A stretch of 64,000 nucleotides of DNA, taken from Martelella endophytica (GTDB lineage: Bacteria; Pseudomonadota; Alphaproteobacteria; Rhizobiales; Rhizobiaceae). Both the position numbers and the translations under genes were made by a program. The notes under the pieces are model-generated. The model was given only the letters and a program-made list of their open reading frames with translations, did not search any database and had not been told where the DNA came from. Location of the stretch: NCBI RefSeq assembly GCF_000960975.1, contig NZ_CP010803.1:4309818-4373817 (forward strand). The letters run 5' to 3'. Numbering within the stretch: the first letter of the stretch is position 1; each line of letters starts with the position of its first letter. Positions 26,309-36,717 of the stretch are shown piece by piece.

Positions 26309-28753
26309 TTGGCATCCATGAATCAGGGCCACGACGACATTCCGTTTTTCGACGACGACGAACCGACGCCGCGCCAGCCGGCAGCCTCGGCCGCCGGCTC
26401 CATTGCTGCGCGTGCCATGGCGGCCCGGCGGGCGCCGGAAGCGCCGGACTATCTGATCGGGCTGAACCCCGAACAGCGCGACGCCGTGGAGACGACCGAA
26501 GGCCCGCTGCTGGTGCTGGCAGGAGCCGGAACCGGCAAGACGCGGGTGCTGACCACCCGCATTGCCCATATCCTCGCCTCCGGTCGCGCCTATCCGAGCC
26601 AGATCCTCGCCGTCACCTTCACCAACAAGGCAGCGCGTGAGATGAAGGAGCGCATCGGCGTGCTTGTCGGCGGCGCCGTCGAGGGCATGCCGTGGCTCGG
26701 CACCTTCCACTCCATCGGCGTGAAGCTTCTGCGCCGCCATGCCGAGCTTGCCGGCCTGAGGTCGGATTTTACCATCCTCGACACCGACGACGTGATCCGC
26801 CTCATCAAGCAGCTCATCCAGGCCGAAGAGCTTGATGACAAGCGTTGGCCGGCGCGGCAGTTTGCCTCGATGATCGACGGCTGGAAGAACAAGGGGCTGA
26901 CGCCCGAGCTGATCCCGGAAGGCGACGCCCGCGCTTTCGCCAATGGCCGCGGTCGGCAGCTCTATCAGGCCTATCAGGACCGGCTGAAGACGCTCAACGC
27001 CTGCGATTTCGGCGACCTGCTGCTGCATCCGATCCGGCTGTTTCGCGAAAATCCGGACGTGCTCAAGGAATACCATCGCCGCTTCCGCTACATTCTGGTG
27101 GACGAGTATCAGGACACCAACACCGCGCAGTACATGTGGCTGAGGCTTCTCGCCCAGCGTCCCGCCGGCGAGACCGTCAATCTTTGCTGCGTCGGCGACG
27201 ACGACCAGTCTATCTATGGCTGGCGTGGCGCCGAGGTCGACAACATCCTGCGCTTCGAGAAGGATTTTGCCGGCGCCAAGGTGATCCGGCTTGAGCGCAA
27301 CTACCGCTCGACAGCCCATATTTTGGGTGCTGCCGGCAACCTGATCGCCCATAATGACGGCCGCCTCGGCAAGACACTGTTTACCGACCGCTCCGACCCC
27401 GAAGACGACAAGGTTCAGGTCCACGCCTCCTGGGATTCCGAAGAGGAAGCCCGTGCGATCGGCGAGGAGATCGAGCAGTATCAGAAGAAGGGCGAAGCGC
27501 TGAACGACATGGCGATCCTCGTGCGTGCCTCTTTCCAGATGCGCGAATTCGAGGACCGGTTCGTCACCCTCGGCCTCAATTACCGCGTCATCGGCGGCCC
27601 GCGCTTTTATGAGCGCCTGGAGATCCGCGACGCCATGACCTTCTTCCGGCTCACCTGCCAGCCGGCCGACGACCTGGCGCTGGAGCGCATCATCAACACC
27701 CCGAAACGCGGGCTCGGTGATCAAAGCGTGCGCAAGATCCACGACTATGCGCGCTCCCGCAACATTCCGATGCTCGCCGCCGCCCGCGAGATGATCGACA
27801 CCGACGAGTTGAAGCCGAAACCGCGCAAGGCGCTGTTCGACGTCGTGACCCAGTTCACCCGCTGGCAGGAACTGCTGGAGACCACGCCGCACACCGAACT
27901 TGCCGAGCAGATCCTCGACGAGAGCGGCTATACCGAGATGTGGCAGAACGACCGTTCTGCCGAGGCCCCCGGCCGGCTCGAAAACCTCAAGGAGCTGATC
28001 CGCTCCATGGAGGGGTTCGAAAGCATGCGCGGCTTCCTCGAACACGTCTCGCTGGTCATGGATGCCGACCAGAACGAGGACATGGATGCCGTCTCGATCA
28101 TGACGCTGCATTCGGCCAAGGGACTGGAGTTCAAGACCGTGTTCCTGCCGGGCTGGGAGGAAGGCCTCTTCCCGCATCAGCGGGCACTTGATGAATCCGG
28201 CCGCGCCGGGCTGGAGGAGGAACGCCGCCTCGCCTATGTCGGCATCACCCGCGCCAAGCGGAACTGCCACATCTGGTTCGTCTCCAACCGCCGCATTCAC
28301 GGGCTCTGGCAATCGACCATGCCGTCGCGCTTCCTGGATGAATTGCCGGAGGCGCATGTCGAAGTGGGCGAGACGGAGGTCTCCTATGGAGGCTACGGCC
28401 AGTCGCGCTTCGATCGCGCCGAGCCGTTTTCCAACACCTATGCCACGCCGGGCTGGAAACGGGCCCAGCAGAACAGCAACGACGCCACCCGCGACAACTG
28501 GGGCAGCCGCTCCGGCCACGCGGTCGAGCGCATCGGCTATGGCGAGAGCGGACCGCGCGGACGCACGATCGAGGGCGAGCTTGTGGCGCGCAGCACCGAG
28601 GAAACGCCATCCCGCTTTTCCATCGGCGACCGCGTCTTCCACATGAAGTTCGGCAACGGCAATATCGTGGAGATAGAGGGCAACAAGCTTACTATCGACT
28701 TCGACAAGGCCGGGCGGAAAAGAGTCCTCGACGGCTTCGTACAGCCTGTGTGA
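26309..28753 (+). CDS. UvrD/PcrA-family ATP-dependent DNA helicase
   Basis: 814 residues from a TTG at 26309, chosen because AGGTGAG lies 8 bases upstream; the ATG at 26318 is possible but 17 bases from that site. The helicase motifs are AGAGTGKT (71-78, Walker A), VDEYQDTN, LVGDDDQSIYGWRGA-like, LHSAKGLEF and VGITRAKR. The C-terminal tail ends in a UvrD-type GDRVFHMKFGNG segment. It unwinds DNA in nucleotide-excision and mismatch repair. It stands as a single gene after a 257-base gap. Confidence 0.94.
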   Translation: MASMNQGHDDIPFFDDDEPTPRQPAASAAGSIAARAMAARRAPEAPDYLIGLNPEQRDAVETTEGPLLVLAGAGTGKTRVLTTRIAHILASGRAYPSQILAVTFTNKAAREMKERIGVLVGGAVEGMPWLGTFHSIGVKLLRRHAELAGLRSDFTILDTDDVIRLIKQLIQAEELDDKRWPARQFASMIDGWKNKGLTPELIPEGDARAFANGRGRQLYQAYQDRLKTLNACDFGDLLLHPIRLFRENPDVLKEYHRRFRYILVDEYQDTNTAQYMWLRLLAQRPAGETVNLCCVGDDDQSIYGWRGAEVDNILRFEKDFAGAKVIRLERNYRSTAHILGAAGNLIAHNDGRLGKTLFTDRSDPEDDKVQVHASWDSEEEARAIGEEIEQYQKKGEALNDMAILVRASFQMREFEDRFVTLGLNYRVIGGPRFYERLEIRDAMTFFRLTCQPADDLALERIINTPKRGLGDQSVRKIHDYARSRNIPMLAAAREMIDTDELKPKPRKALFDVVTQFTRWQELLETTPHTELAEQILDESGYTEMWQNDRSAEAPGRLENLKELIRSMEGFESMRGFLEHVSLVMDADQNEDMDAVSIMTLHSAKGLEFKTVFLPGWEEGLFPHQRALDESGRAGLEEERRLAYVGITRAKRNCHIWFVSNRRIHGLWQSTMPSRFLDELPEAHVEVGETEVSYGGYGQSRFDRAEPFSNTYATPGWKRAQQNSNDATRDNWGSRSGHAVERIGYGESGPRGRTIEGELVARSTEETPSRFSIGDRVFHMKFGNGNIVEIEGNKLTIDFDKAGRKRVLDGFVQPV

Positions 28754-29027
28754 GCGCGCTGTTTGACGCGTTCAAATGAACAGGCAACGGCAGCGGAAAA
28801 CCTTCGTTCGCGCAAAGTCTCATTCAGATCGCCACCGTATTGTTCCTACTTAATGGAACGATGACAATGTTAGTAACTTCTTGAAAATTTTCCCATGCTA
28901 TCCGTTTGGTGATGATCGCGCTGTCTTCGATATCTCATCGACGTTCAGCTCGCGTTCACGGTGCGCAACAATAAATTACACCTAGATCTAGCAAAGATCA
29001 TACTTCTTGAACGGGGCACATCACGAA

Positions 29028-31316
29028 ATGCGAATGCCGGGGCAGACACTGGGGAACTGTGCGAAACTGGCTTTTGCATTCTGCCTTTTCATTGTTCTGT
29101 TTACCGACCCGGCCTCTTCGCAGACCGACAGGAAAGCCTTTCCCCTGCCCGCCCTGTTCGAAAAAAGCCCGGTCGCGATGCTCGTGGTCGACCCCGGCAA
29201 CGGACGCATCCTCGCGACCAATCCTGCGGCCCAGGCGCTCTATGGCTGGGACGCCAAGGCCTTCAGTCAGCTCTATATCTTCGATCTCAACCAGATGTCG
29301 CGCGAGCGGATCAACGACTATATCGAGCAGGTCATTTCAGATCAGAAACATGATTTCGTCGTGCCCCACCGTTTCGCCGACGGTTCCGTTCATGCCGTCA
29401 GGCTGTTGTCCTGGGCCACCGACTTCGACAATCGGCGCGCCCTTCTTTCGCTAGTCACCGAAGATGGGTCCCAGCCGGAAGCGGGCAAGCCGGCGGCGAC
29501 CTATTCCAAAAACCTCGAGGATGCGGTGCGCGCCAAGTCGGCCGAGCTCGACCAGAGCTACAGCCTGCTGACACTCACCCTGAGCGTCGCGATCGCCGTC
29601 CTCGCGGCGATTGTCGTGCTGCTGGTGATCTTCGTTCTGCGCCGGCGGCATCTCGTGCGGGAACTCGCGCGCCAGCACCTGCTGCTGCGCGTCGTCATCG
29701 ACGCCATACCGGACCAGATCTACTTCAAGCGGTCCGACGGCCGGCTTGCCGCCTGCAACCAGGCGGCCGCGGAGTTTGTCGGCAAGCCCGCCGAAATGAT
29801 CATCGGCAAAACCGACGTCGAGATATTCGGAAACAGTAATGACGCCCTCTTGAAGCAGCAGGTGTTTTCCGAGATCGACAACGAGGAAGAATTCGTCAGT
29901 CAGGGCGAAGTCGCCAGTCCCACCGGCCGGAAATATGCGCTGGAAATGATCAAGGCGCCGGTGATCGACGCTGGCGGCGAGCGCCTCGGCACGGTCAATG
30001 TCTGGCGCGACATTTCCGAACGGCGGCAGATCGAGGCCCGGATTGAATCGCTCGCCTTCTACGACCCGCTGACCAAGCTCGCCAACCGCGCCAAGGCACA
30101 CGACGTGCTGATCGGCTTCCTCGCCTCGCATCGCCAGCAAAATCAGTATCTGGCGCTGGTCATCTTTGATGTCGACAATTTCGCTGCCGTCAACTCGATC
30201 TTCGGCCACAATGTCGGCGACGGCCTTCTGCGCATCATCGGTACCCGGCTCAAAGACAATATCGGGGCCGGCAGCTTTGCGGCACGGCTTTCGAGCGATG
30301 AATTCCTGGTACTGCTCTCCGGCCTGGGCACCGATCCGGAGACCGCCCGCGAAAGGGCGCAGGCGAAACTCGAAGCGCTGATTGAGGCGCTTTCGCAGTT
30401 GGCGGTGATCAACACCAGCCACATCACGCCGAGCACCTGCGCCGGCGCCGTCATGGTCGGCGACGATGCGATGGGCGCGGAGGAAGTCCTGCGCCGAGCC
30501 GACCTCGCCATGCATGCCGCCAAGCGCAGGGGCCGTGGACAGCTCTCCTGGTTCGACAACAACATGGATGACGATCTCGTCGAGCGCTTCGATCTCGAAA
30601 CCGCGCTCGGCCAGGCGCTTGCCAATGACGGCTTCCGCCTCTACCTCCAGCCCAAGGTCTATCTGAATACCTCGGAGCGCCATTTCGAGGTGCTACTCAG
30701 GCTGCAGCATCACGAACGCGGCACGATCAGCCCCGGCGGGTTCATCGACGTTGCCGAAAGCACCGGCATGATCGTCCCCATCGGCGCCTGGGTGCTGGAG
30801 GAAGCGGCGCAGCTCCTGTGCAAGCATCCAAATGTTCACCTCTCGGTCAATGTCTCGGTGCAGCAGCTCCTACAGGTCGAGTTCGTCGACGGACTAGCGG
30901 AGCTGCTGCAACGCTATCCCTTCGATCCCTCGCATCTGACGCTGGAAATGACCGAAAGCCTGATGATCGCGAATTTCGAGCTGGCATTGTCGCAGCTCCG
31001 GAAAATCCGTGCGCTCCGGGTGCGGCTGTCGATCGATGACTTCGGGACGGGCTATTCGGCGCTCGTCTATCTCAAGCAGCTGCCGATCGACGAGCTGAAG
31101 ATCGACCAGACCTTCATTGCCGGCCTGCCAGACGAGAGCAATGACAGCTCGCTCGTCGAGCTCATCATCGCCACCGCCCATCACCTCGGCCTTTCGATCG
31201 TCGCCGAGGGCGTGGAAACGCCAGAGCAGGAGGCATGGCTGCGCGAGCGCGGTTGCGAATGCCTGCAGGGCTATCTTTTCGACGAGCCGCGCCCGGTCGC
31301 CTTCTATCTGTCCTGA
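29028..31316 (+). CDS. membrane PAS-GGDEF-EAL protein with degenerate GGDEF motif
   Basis: 762 residues from the ATG at 29028 (TTG 29007 and ATG 29034 are alternatives). An N-terminal hydrophobic helix (about 12-32), a periplasmic PAS-like domain, a second helix (about 177-203), a cytoplasmic PAS domain, a GGDEF domain and an EAL domain are laid out in order. The GGDEF motif is SSDEF (422-426), so cyclase activity is doubtful. The EAL motif is EVL (554), but the other phosphodiesterase residues (NVS, LEMTES, IDDFGTG, LKIDQTF, EGVET) are intact. It probably lowers cyclic-di-GMP in response to an outside signal. Confidence 0.88.
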   Translation: MRMPGQTLGNCAKLAFAFCLFIVLFTDPASSQTDRKAFPLPALFEKSPVAMLVVDPGNGRILATNPAAQALYGWDAKAFSQLYIFDLNQMSRERINDYIEQVISDQKHDFVVPHRFADGSVHAVRLLSWATDFDNRRALLSLVTEDGSQPEAGKPAATYSKNLEDAVRAKSAELDQSYSLLTLTLSVAIAVLAAIVVLLVIFVLRRRHLVRELARQHLLLRVVIDAIPDQIYFKRSDGRLAACNQAAAEFVGKPAEMIIGKTDVEIFGNSNDALLKQQVFSEIDNEEEFVSQGEVASPTGRKYALEMIKAPVIDAGGERLGTVNVWRDISERRQIEARIESLAFYDPLTKLANRAKAHDVLIGFLASHRQQNQYLALVIFDVDNFAAVNSIFGHNVGDGLLRIIGTRLKDNIGAGSFAARLSSDEFLVLLSGLGTDPETARERAQAKLEALIEALSQLAVINTSHITPSTCAGAVMVGDDAMGAEEVLRRADLAMHAAKRRGRGQLSWFDNNMDDDLVERFDLETALGQALANDGFRLYLQPKVYLNTSERHFEVLLRLQHHERGTISPGGFIDVAESTGMIVPIGAWVLEEAAQLLCKHPNVHLSVNVSVQQLLQVEFVDGLAELLQRYPFDPSHLTLEMTESLMIANFELALSQLRKIRALRVRLSIDDFGTGYSALVYLKQLPIDELKIDQTFIAGLPDESNDSSLVELIIATAHHLGLSIVAEGVETPEQEAWLRERGCECLQGYLFDEPRPVAFYLS

Positions 31317-31386
31317 CGCCATTTCCACCCTTCACAAGCGCCGGTCCGCCGTGGCAATTTGCCGGTGACGCGAATGGAGATGTGTG

Positions 31387-32019
31387 ATGAAGGCGCTGCT
31401 GCTTGTCGATATCCAGAACGGTTTCTGCCCGGGCGGCAATCTCGCCGTCGCAGAGGGTGATGCGGTGGTGCCGGTCGCCAACACGCTGATCGAGCGCGGC
31501 GGCTATGGCTTCGTCGTCGCCTCGCAGGACTGGCATCCCCCGGGGCATGGTTCCTTCGCCTCCTCTCATCCGGGCAAGGCGCCGTTCGAAGTGGGAGAGC
31601 TCGCCGGCAAGCCACAGATGATGTGGCCGGACCATTGCGTGCAGGGCACGGAAGACGCCGCCTTTCATCCCGACCTCAACGTCAGCGCCATCGACTATGT
31701 CCAGCGCAAGGGCGAAGACCCAGCCGTCGATTCCTATTCCGCCTTCCGCGACAACGACAAGAATGCCGTTACCGGCCTTGACGCAGTGCTGAAGGAAAAG
31801 AACGTGACGGTGCTCGATATCGTCGGGCTGGCGACGGATTATTGCGTCCGCTTTTCAGCGCTCGATGCCCGCGCCATGCTGCCGCACGCAACCGTCCGGC
31901 TGGTCACCGATGGTTGCCGCGGGATCACCGAAGAGGGCGTGACGGAAGCGCTTGCCGAAATGCGCGACGCCGGCGTCGAAATCATCAGCCTCGACGAGGC
32001 GCTTCACGACCACCGCTAA
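31387..32019 (+). CDS. pncA: nicotinamidase
   Basis: 210 residues from ATG 31387 (GTG 31384 is less likely; GGAG is 7 bases from the ATG). Catalytic and metal motifs are Asp8 (LLVDIQNGF), DWHPPGHGSF for the metal histidines, and Cys153 in ATDYCVRF. The enzyme converts nicotinamide to nicotinate for NAD salvage. It stands alone after the GGDEF/EAL gene and converges with the LacI-type gene on the other strand. Confidence 0.93.
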   Translation: MKALLLVDIQNGFCPGGNLAVAEGDAVVPVANTLIERGGYGFVVASQDWHPPGHGSFASSHPGKAPFEVGELAGKPQMMWPDHCVQGTEDAAFHPDLNVSAIDYVQRKGEDPAVDSYSAFRDNDKNAVTGLDAVLKEKNVTVLDIVGLATDYCVRFSALDARAMLPHATVRLVTDGCRGITEEGVTEALAEMRDAGVEIISLDEALHDHR

Positions 32020-32058
32020 CACCTGTCGCTAACAGGCCACCGAACACGTTCACCAGCA

Positions 32059-33114
32059 TCAGACGGCTTCGTCGGGGTGCGGGAGGTTCCAGGTGCCAAG
32101 GCGCATGAGGTCGGCAGCGATCACCTTTCGGGGGGGCGGATCGGCCTTTTCTGCCTGCTTCTCCGCTTTGCCTTCCTTCATCTGCCGCCGCAGAGCGTCA
32201 AAGGCGGCGCGTGCCAACGCCTCTTCATCCTGACGCACGACGATGACGGGGTTGGGCAACAGCTCAAGAAAGCCGTCATAGTCGAAAGTGCCGACGATCA
32301 GATCGGCGGGCACGTTTCCCCTTTCGCGCTTGAGACGGCGCAGTGCGCCTTCAAGCACCAGCAGCGATGAACAGAGGATGGCCGGCGGCAGGTTGTCGGC
32401 GGCGAGCAGGCCTTCCATCATGCTTTCGCCGGCGGCGACGCTGTCGTGGCGCGCGGTCAGAACCCGCAGCTTGCGCTCGTCGATGCCGCTTGCCTTTCCC
32501 GCACCATAGAAGCCGGTCACACGGGCGCCGATGCTCGGATTGTCGGGATGGCCGCAGAGAAAGGCGATATCCTCAACGCCAGCGGCGACAATGCCTTCGG
32601 TCAGGAGCCGGGCATTCTCCTCGTGATTGCTGGCAATGGCCGGCGCTGCGTCACCCGGCCAGGCGCGGTCGATCAGAACGAGTGGGGTTGCCTTGGCGCG
32701 CTTGCGGGCGGCCTCGCGCGGGCGCGGCGTACAAGGGGCGAGCACCAGGCCGTCGACGCCACGGGCGACGAGGCTCGACAGTGCCCGCGCCTCGACCTCC
32801 GGATCCTCGGCGCTCGAGGTCGTCACCAGAACGAGGCCCTCGGCGCGGCAGAACTCTTCCAGATGGGCCATCACCCTTGCGAAGAAGGCATTGGCGATGT
32901 CGGGCGCGACGAAACCGACGGTCTGGCTCTGGCGCGTCTTCAGGCTGCGGGCGGTCTGGTTGATGGTGTAGCCGTGCTCGGCGACATAGGCGTTGATGGC
33001 GTTCTGCGCCCGTTCGCTGATGCGATATTCGTTGGCCCGTCCGCTCAGCACCATCGTGATGGTCGTGCGCGAATAGCCCGTCTCCTCAGCAATTTCGGCG
33101 ATGGTCTTCGCCAT
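32059..33114 (-). CDS. LacI-family transcriptional regulator (leftward catabolic operon)
   Basis: 351 residues. The N-terminal helix-turn-helix reads TIAEIAEETGYSRTTITMVLSG, followed by the hinge region and a periplasmic-binding-like effector domain with VGFVAPDIANAFFARV. The C-terminal 30 residues are charged and unlike the family core. It is the last gene of the minus-strand aldolase-tct-isomerase-kinase cluster, 215 bases from the kinase. It probably controls that operon; a candidate operator lies at 42051-42070. Confidence 0.88.
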   Translation of the reverse strand: MAKTIAEIAEETGYSRTTITMVLSGRANEYRISERAQNAINAYVAEHGYTINQTARSLKTRQSQTVGFVAPDIANAFFARVMAHLEEFCRAEGLVLVTTSSAEDPEVEARALSSLVARGVDGLVLAPCTPRPREAARKRAKATPLVLIDRAWPGDAAPAIASNHEENARLLTEGIVAAGVEDIAFLCGHPDNPSIGARVTGFYGAGKASGIDERKLRVLTARHDSVAAGESMMEGLLAADNLPPAILCSSLLVLEGALRRLKRERGNVPADLIVGTFDYDGFLELLPNPVIVVRQDEEALARAAFDALRRQMKEGKAEKQAEKADPPPRKVIAADLMRLGTWNLPHPDEAV

Positions 33115-33329
33115 GCTCTCCTCTTTCTCCCCGGCCGATGGACCGGAGACAGCCCATGAGCCACGAATTTGCTGCGGCTCAAAAGCGAAATTTCAACGGA
33201 ATCACAGGATTCCGCCCCCGAGATGCGGCGGCCCTCCAAGCCGCCCTGCCAGCAGCGGCGATGGGGCGAGGCAGAAATGCCCGCGCGCCCATCGCCACCG
33301 CAGCGGTTCCCTTGGGAGGATGGGAACCC

Positions 33330-34961
33330 TTAGTCCTGCATCAGGGCGCGGATCTTGCGATCGGCGTCCTGCAGCATGGCAAAAGCCTCGAACTTTTTGG
33401 CGTGCAGCGCTGCGGCAGCACTGCCGGCCGGCGCGATGATCTCGCGGATCGAGGACATCTTCTCCGCGCCCGCCTTCAGGTCGGAGGCGTGGCCGGAGGC
33501 AACGGCACCAAGGATGGCACCGCCGAGAAGCACCGGCTCCGCCGTATCGGGAAGCGCGACCTTCAGCCCGGTGGCGTCGGCAAGGATGCGCCTCAAGAGC
33601 GCGCTCTGGGCCGCACCACCACTGACGACCAGGGTTTCGAGCGGCAGGCCCTTCGCCTTTTCGGCCTCGATGATCTGGCGCGTGCCGTAGCAGAGGCCGC
33701 AAAGACCGGCGACATAGAGCTTCACCAGGCTTTCTTCCGACGTGTCGAGCGTCAGGCCCGAGATCACGGCGGTCGCTTCCGGATCGGCATAAGGCGCACG
33801 ATTGCCGAGGAATTCCGGCACGACGTGGACACCCGCAGCAAGTTTTGCCGCGTCTTCGGCCGAGCCCGCCTTGGCGATCGCTTCGGCTTCGAGATAGAAC
33901 GGCAGCGCCTTGCCGGCGGCCTCCGCCTTCGCCTTGACCGCCATATAGGCCGGATGCAGCGTCAGCAGATAGTCGAGTGCTGCGCCGTAAGCGGACTGTC
34001 CGCCCTCAAGCAGCCAGTAGCCGGGCACCATGGCCCCGAAATACGGGCCCCAGACGCCATCGACGAAATTGGCTTCGTCGGCGAGCGTCATGGCGCAGGC
34101 GGACGTGCCCATGATCAGCGCCATCTGGGTGGCCGGCGGCAGTTCCTCGCCGTCCGGGCCCTTGCAGGCAAAGGTGCCAACGCCGCCGCAATGGGCGTCG
34201 ATCAGCGAGGCGCCGACCGGGGTTCCGGCAACGAGGCCGAGTTCGGCCGCGGCTTCCGCCGTCAGTCCGTCGCCGAGCGGCGTACCGATATCGGCGACCG
34301 TCGAGCCGATGCGGGCGAAATCATCTTCAGCGAGCTCTTCCAGACCGATGGCGCGGAAGTAGTCGCCGTCCCAGCGCTTTTCATGCGCCAGATAAGTCCA
34401 TTTGCAGGTGACGGTGCAGACCGAGCGTGCCGTCGAGCCCGTAGCCCGCCACGAAAGAAAGTCCGACAGGTCGAAGAAATGCTGCGCCTTGGCAAAGGTT
34501 TCCGGCCGGTTTTCCTTCAACCAGAGAAGCTTCGGCGTTTCCATCTCCGGAGAGATGCGACCGCCGACATAGTTCAGCACGTCATAGCCACCGGCATTGA
34601 TGCGGTTGGCCTGGCCGATAGCGCGATGGTCCATCCAGACAATGATGTTGCGTGCCGCATCCTCGGAGGGACCGACGGCCAGTGGTGCGCCTTCGCCATC
34701 CAGCACCACCAGCGAGCAGGTGGCATCGAAGCCGAGCCCCTTGACGGTAGCGGGGTCGATGCCCGCCTGCGCGATCGCCGTCTTGGTGCAATAGCAGATC
34801 GCCTGCCAGATATCGTTGGAGGACTGCTCGACGATGCCGCCCGGCTCCCGCCAGATCGTCAGGTCCTTCTTGGCAACGCCCAGTAGGCGGCCGTTTTCGT
34901 CAAACACGCCGGCCCGGGCGCTGCCGGTCCCGACGTCGATGCCGATGAAATGTGTGCTCAT
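33330..34961 (-). CDS. FGGY-family carbohydrate kinase, ribulokinase-like
   Basis: 543 residues with an actin-like ATPase fold. Motifs include FIGIDVGTGSARAGVFD (phosphate 1), WMDHRAI, the DAHCGGVGTFA segment and LVVSGGAAQSALLRRI. The layout resembles the D-ribulokinase-like subgroup of FGGY kinases, so a ketose such as ribulose or xylulose is likely, but the substrate is not determined. It follows the isomerase gene by 60 bases, matching a typical isomerase-kinase pair. Confidence 0.87.
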   Translation of the reverse strand: MSTHFIGIDVGTGSARAGVFDENGRLLGVAKKDLTIWREPGGIVEQSSNDIWQAICYCTKTAIAQAGIDPATVKGLGFDATCSLVVLDGEGAPLAVGPSEDAARNIIVWMDHRAIGQANRINAGGYDVLNYVGGRISPEMETPKLLWLKENRPETFAKAQHFFDLSDFLSWRATGSTARSVCTVTCKWTYLAHEKRWDGDYFRAIGLEELAEDDFARIGSTVADIGTPLGDGLTAEAAAELGLVAGTPVGASLIDAHCGGVGTFACKGPDGEELPPATQMALIMGTSACAMTLADEANFVDGVWGPYFGAMVPGYWLLEGGQSAYGAALDYLLTLHPAYMAVKAKAEAAGKALPFYLEAEAIAKAGSAEDAAKLAAGVHVVPEFLGNRAPYADPEATAVISGLTLDTSEESLVKLYVAGLCGLCYGTRQIIEAEKAKGLPLETLVVSGGAAQSALLRRILADATGLKVALPDTAEPVLLGGAILGAVASGHASDLKAGAEKMSSIREIIAPAGSAAAALHAKKFEAFAMLQDADRKIRALMQD

Positions 34962-35021
34962 GATCTTCCGCCCCGAGAAAAGAGGCCCCTGCCCGGTCTC
35001 GCCGGGAAGGGGCGCGGTTTA

Positions 35022-36638
35022 TCAGCTCTTCAGCGCGCCGCCCTTGGCGTCCGTGCCGCAGAACGACACCTTGATGCCGAGTTCATGGGCAAGGGCCGCC
35101 TTGGCCGCCATGGCGAAATCGGCATCGTCGGCGCTGTTGGCGTAGACGACCTGAATGTGGTTTGCCTTGTGGCGGGCCATCATCTGATCGCGGGAAACGC
35201 CGTAGAGCACGCCGTGCATCATCGGCCAGGCGTAGTCGGTCAGCTTCCAGCGACGTTCGGTCTCTTCTTCCGGAAGTTCGACGGCCTTGCCGCGACCGAT
35301 ATCCATGTGCAGGGCACCGTCCATCAGGAAGATGCGCGACCAGACGATCTCGCCGGGCTTGGCAACGCCGCGCAGCGTACCACCACCGGCCGGGAAGAAC
35401 ATCGCCGGCTGGCGCATCGAGGACGACTTGTCGTAACCGCCGTGATGGGCGGCAGGCGCCGCGCCCGAGATTTCGAAGGTCCAGACATACTCGTCGGTCG
35501 TCCCGGTGGGGTCATTGTCGCCCCAGCGCAGATCGTGCAGCGTGGTTTCGAGCGGCTGACCGATGGCGGAGTGGACACGATTGATCAGCAGCGCGTCGAG
35601 ACCGGCGCATTCATCCACCTCGTTGAAGTGGGTGACCGGCTTGCCGTCGCGAATGATCTTGCCGTCGATACCCTTGACCGGCGGGCGCTCGGCGTTGTTC
35701 AGCAGGCCTTCCACCAGGTCGGACGCCGGCAGCAGATCCTTCAGGCCCTGCTGGTACTGGATGCCGATCGTCTCGCAGCCGAACTGTTCCGCAAGGCGGA
35801 CGGCGGCGATGTACATCTTGCACTGGATGACAACCTGTTCCTTGACCAGATCCTCGGCGCCGTTGGTGCCGAAGTGGAACTTCAGGCCCTTTTCGACGAG
35901 CCAGTCGAAGGCAGCTTCTGCTTCGGCGTCCGGCACCTGCGTTGTGGCGTAGTAGAGTGCCGACTGAGACAGGCGCTCCTTGAAGACACCGAGCGGGAAC
36001 AGCAGTTCGTCGGGGATGATGGCATTGTACATGCCCATGCAGCCCTCGTCGAAAATGCCCATGATGGAGCGGCGGTTGCGCAGATCGTCGGCGATCGTCC
36101 TGGCCGTCGACAGCACCTTCTCATTGCTGGAAGGCGTATAGGGCTTAACGTGCGAGGTATCCTGATTGACCTTGCCGGTCTTCACCCACTGTTCGAGACG
36201 GGTCAGGAACCATTCGTCCTGGAAGTCGATGGTCCAGAGCGAGGAATATTCGACACCGGCCTTGGTCAGCGAACCATTGAGGTTCAGAAGGCCGACGAGA
36301 CCGGGCCAGGTCGGCGACCAGTTGCCGACAGTGAGGATCGGACCTTCATGGGCGATGAGGCCCGCCAGCAGGTGCTGCGAGTACTGCCACACGGCCTCGG
36401 CGACGATGATCGGCGCCTTGCGGTCGATATTGGCGAAGACCTCGAGGCCTTCCTTCTGGCTGGCGATGAAGCCGTGGCCGAGATCGGCCTTGACCTTATG
36501 GGCGCGCTCGACCTTGCCGCCGAACTTGGCGACCGCTTCGGTGAGCTTGTCCTCAAGCTCCTTCTGTGCCGGCCAGCACTTGACGTTGGCGCTCTCGCGC
36601 AGGTCGCCGCTTGCAACCATCAGAATATTTGTCGTCAT
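35022..36638 (-). CDS. L-fucose/L-arabinose isomerase-family protein
   Basis: 538 residues. The fold class is suggested by its length and its segment pattern ([63 protein letters not shown]). These enzymes interconvert aldoses and ketoses with a metal ion. It sits between TctA and the FGGY kinase in one operon with AAGGAG before the ATG. I cannot place its exact substrate; it could act on an unusual sugar rather than arabinose. Confidence 0.75.
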   Translation of the reverse strand: MTTNILMVASGDLRESANVKCWPAQKELEDKLTEAVAKFGGKVERAHKVKADLGHGFIASQKEGLEVFANIDRKAPIIVAEAVWQYSQHLLAGLIAHEGPILTVGNWSPTWPGLVGLLNLNGSLTKAGVEYSSLWTIDFQDEWFLTRLEQWVKTGKVNQDTSHVKPYTPSSNEKVLSTARTIADDLRNRRSIMGIFDEGCMGMYNAIIPDELLFPLGVFKERLSQSALYYATTQVPDAEAEAAFDWLVEKGLKFHFGTNGAEDLVKEQVVIQCKMYIAAVRLAEQFGCETIGIQYQQGLKDLLPASDLVEGLLNNAERPPVKGIDGKIIRDGKPVTHFNEVDECAGLDALLINRVHSAIGQPLETTLHDLRWGDNDPTGTTDEYVWTFEISGAAPAAHHGGYDKSSSMRQPAMFFPAGGGTLRGVAKPGEIVWSRIFLMDGALHMDIGRGKAVELPEEETERRWKLTDYAWPMMHGVLYGVSRDQMMARHKANHIQVVYANSADDADFAMAAKAALAHELGIKVSFCGTDAKGGALKS

Positions 36639-36717
36639 TTTGTTTTGCTCCTTGGAAGCCCAACTGGCCTCCTCCCCGAATATGAAGTGTGCAGCCCCGG
36701 CGGACCGGGGCCGCGTA

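Noticed and set aside
26192..28642. 816-residue open frame on the minus strand opposite the UvrD helicase
   Set aside because: It lies entirely opposite a well-conserved helicase. Its composition is that of a mirror of high-GC coding sequence and it has no recognisable domain or ribosome binding site.
33257..33296. 9-bp GGCGATGGG/CCCATCGCC inverted repeat after the FGGY kinase gene
   Set aside because: Loop of 22 bases and no T-run; too weak to call a terminator.
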